Assembly (NCBI GenBank): GCA_025618425.1
Contig: CM046846.1
Location: 26,187,063-26,251,062, forward strand
Source: Heliocidaris tuberculata
Taxonomy: Eukaryota; Echinodermata; Echinoidea; Camarodonta; Echinometridae
Length of the DNA: 64,000 bases
Direction: 5' to 3'
Shown: one piece after another, positions 31,342 through 40,922 of the stretch
How positions within the stretch are numbered: the first letter of the stretch is position 1
Layout: each line of letters starts with the position of its first letter
The notes under the pieces: model-generated
Database searches by the model: none
Told to the model about the DNA's origin: nothing
Seen by the model: the letters and a program-made list of their open reading frames with translations, nothing else
Position numbers and translations under genes: made by a program

Positions 31342-33413
31342 TCTGATTCATATTTTACAGTTCAAATCATAACATGCCTCCTGAAACATATTTGAAGGAA
31401 ACATATTTTATTCCAATTACCAAACATCGTTATTTAACCTTGAAAGCCCTTTCTAATGTAGAATTATACCCTGAGTCAATTATGGGAGAGGATATGATGA
31501 ATGCTATTCACTCGAATTACATTGTTGTCTGTAAAAGGAAAACATTCCGAGGATATATATCTTCCCATTGATTACATACATGTACATGTATCAGAAACCA
31601 GTATTGTAGAGTGCTTCGACCTTGTACTATTTTTCCATACTATTTTTTTCCCCCTAGATAGATGTAAGTGATGGTTAATGTGAATTACAATGTGGGGGAA
31701 TGGTCTGTTAGACATTTGGAAATATTGTAGTGACTTAAGCATTGCACCAGCTTAAGTGTGACAAATCCCTAATTCATACAATCTTTCTTTTTTTTTTCCT
31801 TTTTTTTTAATCATCCAGGCTACACACCGACCCTTGTCTTTATACCACCATTAATTTAAATTTTAAGTCTACTTTAAAAAAACAGGTGAAATGGGTGATT
31901 CTGTGCAGTCCTGTTTGACGTATCGGTATATCTCTTATCCATTTATTATTTCATTTTAAAAAGTCTTGATTTTATGACCATTGAAAATATGGTAGTGATA
32001 CCGAAAGAACCATTAGTCAGTGGTGACGTGAAGAGATTTTGGATGGGTGACATTTGCTCCTGCGACAATTGTTCCGGTCTAACTTTGCCATGCTAATCCT
32101 AAACCTAAACCTAACCCTAACCCTAATCCTAACCCTAACCCTAACCCTAATCCTAACCCTAATCCTAATAAATCTTCACATTGTCCTGAACAAAAAAACA
32201 AATAATGACCTTGACCTTAACCTTTGACCTTTCAAAATATAGACTGGATGTCGCAGGAGCAAATGTTGGCATCCCAAGATTTTACATTGAAATAAATGGA
32301 CAAAAGTCATATGTCTGACATTCCACAGAATTGCCCAAATACATGGTAAATGCATATCAGTAAAAAAAAAATAAGCGGGGGCTAAGGGCGATTAGCCACT
32401 GAAACTCATGAAAAAGCCACTGTAAATGAAAAAAAGAGCCACCGTCAAATAATACTTCTGCCCATGGGTCGTAGTGCATAAGAAACTCTGAACACAGTAT
32501 GTAGCCCTCGCACAAGAAATTTTAATTTTTACACTGATGCACATGTAGAAAAGATCTTGAAAAGAATCTTATCCTCGGCATGCGTAGTCATGTGCACAAA
32601 CTTATCTCTAATACTCAACTAGAGTAGCAGTGAAGAGTAAATAGATATGGGCTGATTCTTGTACCTTCTAGTCTGAGCTGAGTATTGACACAAGAGTCAA
32701 GATACGTGTACTTTTAGTCTGGGTGAATATATGCATAATACCAGGGACTCTATCTCTTCTGTATGATAATCATTATGATAAAGAAGCATGTGCTTTGTCA
32801 TTCATCAACCATAGTACCATGTCAATATGATTAACGCTTCTTTTTAGTTTATTTTAAGTCTTGTAGGCAATTTCACAGGTCGTTAGACTTGACCTTTAGA
32901 TAGTCACTCCCCCGTGCTTTTTTATCTGAAATTTTTCATTAAGTGTGTTTTTGCTTGAATCCTTGAAATAGTAGTACATGTAGTTGAAAATATCTATCTA
33001 TATTCATTCATCATTTTCATTTTCAATTTCAGAGTTTCATTTGCATGAATATAGAGAGAAATAAAACCAAATTTAGGGGTCTTTAACTCTTTATACTGAG
33101 GAAGTTGTAAAAAAAAAACACCCAAGGTCTTTCTTTCTCTCTCAATGAATATAGGGGCCATTTGCCCTTGGGTTCCTCTGTGTATCTAGCCTTCAATTCC
33201 TCAGAGAAATACAAAATTCATTATTGAGCAAATGAGTCTTGTGCTCAGGTTTACTGTGCTTGCATGTAGTATTAATATGAGTTACCAACATTTGTAATAG
33301 TATCTTTTCAGGACTGTATTCTGTTTTATAGTCTGGTTGCTCACATATGACACATGTGGATGTATATTATTTTGACCGTGAAAGTTGTCATTTCTGATTT
33401 GTGTTTAATACAG
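31342..33413. other. no gene seen; last part of PGRMC intron 1
   Basis: Holds the telomere-like repeat at 32094-32169 and otherwise AT-rich unique-looking sequence up to the exon 2 acceptor. Confidence 0.5.
32094..32169. repeat. interstitial telomere-like (CCTAAC)n repeat
   Basis: About 12 units of CCCTAA mixed with CCTAAA and TCCTAA variants. Variant units and flanking unique sequence within an intron mark it as interstitial, not a chromosome end. Confidence 0.9.
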
Positions 33414-33569
33414 AGGGACCTTACGGTGTTTTTGCTGGCCATGATGCATCAAGAGCGTTAGCAACGTTCTCACTGGAAAAGGAAACGTTGAAAGAGGAGT
33501 TTGATGATCTATCAGACCTCACCTCTGAACAGATGGACAGCGTGAGGGAATGGGAGATGCAGTTTATGG
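33414..33569 (+). CDS. PGRMC: PGRMC-like protein, exon 2 of 3
   Basis: Acceptor AATACAG|AGGGAC. The leftover G of exon 1 plus AG completes a Glu, giving FYGP-E-GPYGVFAGHDASRAL, the most conserved block of the family, which carries the tyrosine that coordinates haem in characterised members. The exon continues through the b5 fold (FDDLSDLTSEQMDSVREWEMQF) and ends in phase 1 at ATGG|GTAAAT. Its clean junction with exon 1 across 28 kb is the main evidence that the intron is real and not two genes. Confidence 0.93.
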
Positions 33570-34144
33570 GTAAATATTGAATACTGAAGAAACCCCTGTT
33601 AACTCATAGCAGTTTTCTTAAGGTCTAAATTAATCAGCTTTCCCTCCTCAAATTGGCAACAATTATTCTTTTTTCATACTCCTACTTAGTTTGAAGAAAC
33701 ATAAAAATCTTTATAAAATGAAACAATGTGGATGATAATTGCAAAATTAAATTTGACCGAAAAATTGCAAATTTGCACGCTAAATTTTACACTACATTGC
33801 CAATTTAGAGACTTAAGGATTAGTTACAAAAAATGAAATTGCTTTTTTTTTTTCCAAGAACAGCGCAATGGAATGCATTAAAAATGGATGCAAAATCTTC
33901 AGGGAATTTTTCTCTTTTTGCTCATTTGTAATGTGTAATTGCTAGCATTTTGGATCAAAAGATACTGTAAAAATGTCACTAAAAGGACACACTGTACTGC
34001 TATGGGTTAAACAACATGTAGATCCGAGATGGGCCTCAGAGCCAGCCCCAGTGGTAAACTCAAAAGCAGACCCTTGTACAGTACCCCCCATTGTTACACA
34101 AATTTGAAAATATCCTCCAAAATCATAATTTTACAATATAAATA
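33570..34144. other. PGRMC intron 2, first part; no gene seen
   Basis: Intron 2 runs 33570-36345. This portion has AAATTGGCAAC/TTGCCAATTT words in opposite orientations, like those at 29690-29890. Confidence 0.5.
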
Positions 34145-34322
34145 CAGTGGAAACTCAGTATAAAGAGGTTTGATATAACAATATTCCTGATATAACGAGG
34201 TAATATTCCTGGTCCTCGCTCTTTCTATTCTATTGTTTTTTTTAACCTGATATAACAAGATTCCTGCTATAACAAGGTAATTTTGGTGGTCGCAAGGACC
34301 TCGTTATACTGAGTTTCCACTG
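34145..34322 (+). mobile_element. pogo/Tigger-like MITE copy 2
   Basis: A 178-bp element: CAGTGGAAACTCAGTATA...TATACTGAGTTTCCACTG, flanked by TA. Inverted relative to the copy at 12341-12524 as judged by the order of the CCTTGTTATAGCAGGAATC block. Confidence 0.9.
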
Positions 34323-35580
34323 TATGATTTTTTTCTTATACACTTATGGGTGAGGGTCTGTTTCATTGGATGAGACTACGTGTATGAGTATTGACAATAT
34401 TTTTTGCTTGAGTGAGTACTGGGTATTTTTCTAAAACTCACAGAAATTGGTTTGTGCAAATATGCCTCAGTCTTGAATTTGATCAAAGTGCATATCGGGC
34501 AGTGTAACTGCATTTTCTCTGTTAACCATCAGTAATTGATTTGAACCATGACAAAATCTGTCTAATAATCTCTAAAAATTGATAAGTAAATTATTCATAA
34601 TTTTGCTAATACTCTAAAGTTTTAAAATTTGGGTAATCTATCTTATAGTTCCGTAATATGACTTGGCTTATAAATGTGAGAGAGCATGACTCGTATCATT
34701 ATGCTTAGTAATTTGTGTATTTACTTCTCACGGGATTAAATAGTTGTCACGATTTTAGAACTAGGTTCTTGCTAATTATAGAGGAGGTGTCATCATGGGA
34801 AAACATCCTTAGTTTAATCAGAAAATTACCCTTTTAGCCTCAATATCATTTTACAATTTGTTTGTATTCAGACTTAGAGAAAATTTGTTACCAATAGTAA
34901 CATTGCCATTGTAGGCTATATAATAAAATGATAATTGTAAATTTATATTGCGCAATTTCTATACAAATGTACTCAACTGCACATAACAAAAGCAGAAGCA
35001 GAAATGAAACTAGTAATTAGTATATTAAATCATATTTATTGAGGATAATCAGACCGGGGTAGACAGCAAAACATGTCTATGTAACAGTTTCCTGAAACAG
35101 ATGAGTTTTTAGTTTTTTTTTATTGCATATACCTAATTGAAGGAATAAGATCATTCCAAAATTTGGGTCCAGCACTGACAAAAGCATGGTCTCCTAGGGT
35201 AATCTTTGTCTTACACAACGGAAAGCTAAGGAGCATGGTATCATACAATGAGCAATATTTGTACAGATTAGACTTGCCATTATTTTTCTCTCTCTTTTCA
35301 TAAAGCAGCCCTGCCAATAATGCACACGGTGTGATCTTTGATCTTCGACACCATTTGGAATGATTTCTTAGCATATGCTAATATAATCACCAAATGCCTT
35401 GAACATGGTTCGATGGACTTTATGTTAAAGGTCTTTCTGTGGCTCTTCCCTCCTTTTTTTTTTTTCTTCATAATTTTATTCTTTTTTGTCGCAATTGTCA
35501 TCTTAATTTTTCTTGTTTTTGTTTCCATTCTTTCCAATTCTCTTCTTTTCATTTTCTCTGTATCTTTCTTCTCTTCTAAT
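34323..35580. other. PGRMC intron 2; no gene seen
   Basis: AT-rich. The segment 35130-35370 on the minus strand reads like part of a retroelement-type peptide (FVSAGPKFWNDLIPSIRY), but it is short and isolated; see rejected items. Confidence 0.4.
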
Positions 35581-35581
35581 G

Positions 35582-36196
35582 TGACAGTGTTATATTATTA
35601 TGGGAGCACTGCGGTACATGTATATTGGTGAAGGCTTTAGACATTCATAAATTTCATATGAGGTCCTAGGTTCAATCCTTCCTCATTGCTTACATCCTTG
35701 GACAAGATGGTTTAAATAGCTCCATTTGACCCTCTCCATCCAGGTGTATGAAATGAGTAATGTAAAACCTGGGGACTGTTTCATCAAGTGTTTTGTCAGT
35801 GACTTTTACCGACAACTGTTGTAAGCTACCGAAATCCTTGCATCTGATTGGCTGAGAGCAAATTTGTCGGTAAAAATCACTGATAAAACGCTTGATGAAA
35901 CGCTCCCCAGAAACATTCGCAACATGAAACTTTAGCGAATTCTAAATGATAGCCAATTTCATAGCAAGAGACTTTCGCTGAAAAAACTTTTGCGAAAAAT
36001 TCAGTGATGCGTGATTCAGTAATTTCGCGGCAGGAACCTTTTTCAAGTCTGAACCACTCGCAAAATTCAGGAAAATTGAATGTGTCTGGCAGTGCTGGGA
36101 TATTAACCATTCAAAATGTCAGTGCTCTCAGGAAGAGCAGTAGTGATGCTGATGAGGCTACCATGGGATAAATAAAACCATTATAATGATGATGAT
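35582..36196 (+). repeat. SINE-like repeat interrupted by other insertions
   Basis: A tRNA-like 5' part with B box TAGGTTCAATCC (35667-35678), CCTTGGACAAGATGG, and a CCATCCAGGTGTATGAAATG block is followed, after an interruption from 35769 to about 36117, by CTCTCAGGAAGAGCAGTAGT and GGCTACCATGGGATAAATAA, then (GAT)n. The order suggests one tRNA-derived SINE split by a MITE plus a TTTCGC-rich segment. Confidence 0.55.
35769..35910 (+). mobile_element. 142-bp MITE family M2, copy 2
   Basis: Inverted ends CTGGGGACTGTTTCATCAAG and CTTGATGAAACGCTCCCCAG; same length and orientation as copy 1 (27155-27296). AAAC flanks both sides but may be chance. Confidence 0.88.
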
Positions 36197-36345
36197 GATA
36201 AGTTTTGTTGTAATCGTTGTTGTTGTTATTACAATCATTATTATTATTAATTCTATTATTATGATTTTATTGTTGTTGTTATTATAATTGTTATTATTAT
36301 TATTACTAATTCTTCTTCGAACTATCATTTATGTTCCTCAAACAG

Positions 36346-36437
36346 AAAAGTATGACTACATTGGGAAACTCCTGAAGCCTGGCGAGGAACCCACAGATTA
36401 TTCAGACGAAGAGGAATCGGACAAGAAAGACAACTAG
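36346..36437 (+). CDS. PGRMC: PGRMC-like protein, exon 3 of 3 with stop
   Basis: Acceptor CCTCAAACAG|AAAAG. The G from exon 2 plus AA completes a Glu, giving MEKYDYIGKLLKPGEEP, the end of the b5-like domain with the conserved YxxxGxLL pattern. The tail DYSDEEESDKKDN is acidic; Ser in such a context resembles casein kinase 2 sites known in the family. The stop is TAG at 36435-36437. The three exons sum to 522 bases including the stop. No canonical AATAAA follows closely. Confidence 0.92.
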
Positions 36438-36642
36438 CATCCTAGCCGGCTCCAAGTTTTGCACCTGCCATTGTTTCTCAACGTTTTTCATTCAGGAGTG
36501 CCCAAGTTACACATTGTCCCTGTTCTCATTGTTATTTTTATCTTGGGTTATTAAATGTGAGGAATGGGAACAGTGCGTATGTGATGATAAAGCCTCGTTC
36601 ACATATGGTGCTGTAAATCACCTAAAAAACGGTTACATGTCA
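36438..36642 (+). other. PGRMC 3' UTR region
   Basis: Immediately follows the stop. An ATTAAA variant near 36549 could be a poly(A) signal; no AATAAA is seen close by. Confidence 0.4.
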
Positions 36643-37889
36643 TTTCTCCGAAGGTTCGATACTGCAAAAGTTTGTTTACTCCAAAAATTCATAGTTCTGA
36701 AAGAGAAAAAGGGTTCATAATTCCGAAAGTGAAATAGGGTTTGTAACTCCGAAAATGAAATAGAGCCCTACGTCATTTTTATGCCTCCGCCAACGAAGGT
36801 GGTGCAGGAGGCATTATGTTTTCGGTTTTTTCCGTCTGTCCATCCCACTTTCTCGTTCTTGTGATAACTCAAGAACCACGCGAGGTATGAACTTCAAACT
36901 TGGTGCTAGTATGTATCATCATAAGAAGACGATCTGAATAGATTTTTGGGTACGTAGGTCAAAGGTCAAGTGTTGCAGGTCAATTTCTGAAATTTCAAGT
37001 GTTAGCCTTGTTTTCATGATAACTCAAGAACCATTTGAGTATGAACTTCAAACTTGGTGCTGGAATGTATCACCATAAGAAGATGATCTGATTAGATTTT
37101 TGGATACGTAGGTCAAAGGTCAAGTGTCACGGGTCAATTTCTGCAATTTCAGGTGTTAACCTCATTCTTGTGATAAATCAAGAACCATTAAGGTATGAAC
37201 TTCAAACTCAGTGCTAGTATGTATCCCCATAGGAAGACAATCTGATTAGATTCTGGGGTACGTAGATGAAAGGTCAAATGTCATGGAGGTCATTTACCAT
37301 TTTTACAGGTTTTCACCATGTTAACACTCTCTTGAGCTCAATTTGAGCCATTAACTGTAACCTTGGAACTACATGTAGTATGCATCACCATAGTGAGACG
37401 AACTGATCAGATTTTTGTTTATGTCTCGGTCAAAGGTGACAGGTCATAGAGGTCATTATATGTGAAATTGATGTTGTTTTAGCTTTGTTAGCACCATATC
37501 TCAACTATTTTGTATTCATAACTAGGAGGAGATAAAGTGATCAGTCTTTTGGGTTAAAAGGTGTGAGATCAAATGTCAAAGAGGTCAATTAACATTGTGA
37601 TATTAGGCTTTTTATTCTGGTTATCACAATATTTCAAGAACAGTTTGAACCATCAACTGAATTTAGGTGGAGAGGCATATAGGAGACGCAGTCGCATTTA
37701 TCTTGTTCATGATTACGAACCTTCAGAATAACGACCCCTATTTCGTTTTCGGAATGATGAATCCTTTTTTGTTTTTCAGAAATGCCAACCCTTTTATATT
37801 TTCGGAATTACTATCCCTATTTCATTTTCGGAATTATGAAGCCCCCTGGCATGGCAATTTTGTGTTTAGGAATTATGAACCTTCAGAAA
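36643..37889. mobile_element. element with tandem-array inverted ends and internal ~155-bp repeats
   Basis: The left flank (36643-36770) carries about four copies of TTCATAATTCCGAAAGTGAA-like units with ATAGGG. The right flank (37700-37889) carries four or five copies of the reverse complement, CCCTATTTCATTTTCGGAAT. The outermost words CCGAAGGTTC and GAACCTTCAG also pair. Between them TGCCTCCGCCAACGAAGGTG with GTGCAGGAGGCATTATG forms a short hairpin, and then a tandem array begins. No coding capacity. Confidence 0.65.
36861..37640. repeat. ~155-bp tandem array, five to six decaying copies
   Basis: GATAACTCAAGAACCA-like starts occur at 36863, 37018 and 37172, with weaker copies near 37330, 37495 and 37620. 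Each contains GGTATGAACTTCAAACTTGG, AGACGATCTGA and GTAGGTCAAAGGTCAAGTGT-like blocks. Identity falls toward the right end. Confidence 0.85.
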
Positions 37890-38940
37890 GACAAGTATCC
37901 CCTGAAAAACCACTGCAGCATATTAATGAAAACATTTAATATGTCCATGAACAGGAAGTAGGGATGAAAGAACACCCAAAACTTGCCACCATATCTTTGT
38001 ATTCTAAGATTTATTTACAGAAATGTGGAGCGCACTATGGTTAAAATGCATTTTTATTTTACCGTGGCAGTATATTTTAGGTGGATTTCTACATCTAGTC
38101 AATCACCAATGACTAGGAAATGATTGTGGATAATTGTTTATTCTGTGGAATGTTGTTGAAATGTTATAGAAGCCCTCCTTAGCTTTAGTTTGTTTTTAAG
38201 CCGTTAAGGAACAGGATTTTTAAAGGGCTGACTGGATTATCATTTTTTCTTGAAATTGGCAACACTGATATATCGTCTGTTTAGAGCGAGAAGGGTGTTA
38301 ACTTTGTACAAATGATGGGACTTTAAAATAATGCCCTTCTGGCTCCAAATAGACAATATATATTCTTTCTTTGACAACAGTAAATACAAAAATTCATATG
38401 AAATGGAAATATTTGAAGAGAATTGACTTAAAGAGCGAAGATATTGCCAGTACATCTGGTCAAACAGTGATTTTGGATTTATCATTGCGTTGCCAAATTA
38501 ATGATTTCAATGCCCTTTTTTGCCTACAAATTGCAAAAAAGTGACAGGCTGTGCAGAAGGTTTGGTATATTTGCTTACTTTTGCATGTGGTATCTTTTTT
38601 AAGGACATGCATCATGCATCAGGATATTGGGTCAACCGGGGTCAAACCACACATGTAGGATTTTGTCTTTGATAATAAACCACTAGTATATAGCCATTGA
38701 TGCAGAATAGGCCAGAATATGTTCTGAATATTGAATTTGCACAAGATTTTGAAGGAGTTGCTTGATATACCTTCTTGTGCTGACACATAAAGAAGGTTGT
38801 ATGTGTCATACCATAGGGGTTGTGTTTAATTGTGTAGCCCTGTTAATCATGATGGGCTAAGTTTAGGCTTGCTTGTGTGCCCAGTGCACAGGTCTAGGCC
38901 TCTGATTGTCTAATATGCATATAGGCCTGGTCTAGGCATC
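37890..38940. other. no gene seen; intergenic
   Basis: AT-rich sequence. 38279-38350 holds an isolated hairpin-like unit (GAGCGAGAAGGGTGTTAAC ... AATGCCCTTCTGGCTC) resembling the tandem units that follow. Confidence 0.5.
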
Positions 38941-38949
38941 TTTTTAGTA

Positions 38950-39310
38950 TGTAGACCTATTAAAGTGTATTGATACCACTTCGGTTGAGAGCCTGAGGGC
39001 CGTTAAATGATAGAACGTCATGTGGAGTTAACAGCCTTTTGGCTTTCACCAAATGACCTGTGGTCTGTGTTGACCTATTAAAATGTATTGGTACCTTGTC
39101 TGTTGAGAGCCTGAAGGGCATTAACTATATACAGACAGAATTTAATGTAGAGTTAACTCCCTTCTGGCTCTTAAAGCAGACCACCTATGGTCTATGTAGA
39201 CCCATGACATTGTATTGATACCTCGTCTGTTGAGAGCTAGGAAGGCGTTATAGAACGTAAGGTACAGTTAGTGCCCTTCTTGCTCTAAACAAGGACCTGT
39301 CCTCTATGAC
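38950..39310. repeat. three tandem ~120-bp hairpin units
   Basis: Units start near 38951, 39069 and 39195 (GTAGACCTATTAAAGTGTAT-like). Within each, GAGAGCCTGAAGGGCATTAA pairs with GTTAACTCCCTTCTGGCTCT, so every unit is itself an imperfect palindrome. Confidence 0.8.
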
Positions 39311-40891
39311 CAAGCTAGCCTCATTCAGTATGGCACTACAATGATACTACGCATAGAAATAAGAGGGATGTAACCATTAAGAATGTATTATCACTTCCTT
39401 CTTTCAGTTGGCTAGGACTATAAAAACTGATTCATGGTGAGTGGAATTGATCACATCGTAATGATGACAAACTACTTTGGAGGCTAACATGTTGGGTCCT
39501 ATGAAACAGGTGGTTGATATGTATAGGATTTTACAAGTATATTCCTTGAAAAGTACTCCACATGACATGTCTGAATTTTTGCCTACTTCAGTTGAATTAA
39601 ATACATGTACTTTTAAGTGTGTATGCAAACTGCACACAGGTATTGACTGTATGGACTTTAACAAAATTGAAAAGAATAGAAATTTTGTTTTCCTCAGTAG
39701 CATTTGAGACATGTTCACCTAAACATATAAATGTTGCTCTTTTTTCACACTTCCACCGACATTTTAGCTCAATGTTTTCATATACATGCATGTACCTAAA
39801 GGAAAAAGTATAAATCAAACATAAATCAACATTAGTTTTTTAAAAATGAATATCCACCATAGAAGAACTTGCAGTGTGACATATACATTGCATATTCATG
39901 AATGTTACACAATTGAATTACTGCAAGATGTTGGTCTTCAAATTTTGTCTATTGATTTCTCATTGACCATATCCTCTTTTTTGGGGAGGATTGTTTTCTT
40001 GCAGTGTTGTGAAATGACATTCCACATTGCCAGTACAATGATCAAATTTATTCATACTTGAGGCACTGATGTAAAAATTAAGTCAGAATGCAAGGAGCTA
40101 TCCTGTCCCGCTAAAACCACAAGACATGCTTTGTTACACGGAGGATTTCAGTTTGTTTTGATTAACAGGAGTCTGTCTTTACATTGGTGGGATATTCTTT
40201 CAATAGGGTGCTAACAAAAAAAGTTGCCCAATTTGCCCAGTCGGGGAAGTAAATCCTAAGATTGCTTTAATACCCAAACACCAAATTTCACTTGCCTTAA
40301 CTTTGTGAGAAAAAGGAAATTCTTGTAATAATTTTCATTTGAGAGTGTGTTTGTCTAGATATCCATCAGTAAGATACTGTACACGCCATAAATTTCACAG
40401 CCATAAACCTTTGCGAATGGGACTACCCGGACTATTTCGCGAGTGGTTGACTTCGCGATCGGGAAATTCTCAAATCTACAAACAGCAATGATGATGTACT
40501 TTTGCAAAGCGAAGTGGTGAATATCAGACCAGGAGACGACAAATTCAACCGACTTCTTATGTTGGCAATATTTTAGCGTGTTGTTGAATTCGCGACCCAC
40601 TCTCGATTTACGAAAATAAAACCCCTCGCGAAATATATGGCATGTACAGTAGATACATTAAAGTGGAGAGCGATGCTACTCTTGAAAAACTCGAATAGAG
40701 CTCTTGTAAAAACAAAACGTATGTAGTAAATTTCAAAAAAATTGTCTGCAAGGAGAACCAAAGAGAGCTCCCATTAAACAAAAAAAAAGTATTTTTTTAC
40801 AAGGACATATATGTAGATGGACAAACATTTTGTTGATTGATGGTCGTCATTAATTATACTGCTTGTAAATGAAATTAACTCGGAGGGCTCG

Positions 40892-40922
<31 letters not shown>

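Noticed and set aside
32094..32169. Chromosome end
   Set aside because: Variant telomere units with unique sequence on both sides inside a gene intron.
35120..35374. Minus-strand frame with KFWNDLIPSIRY, like the tail of a LINE-type reverse transcriptase peptide
   Set aside because: Only about a dozen suggestive residues; no catalytic block nearby. Possibly a 3' LINE scrap, not supported enough.
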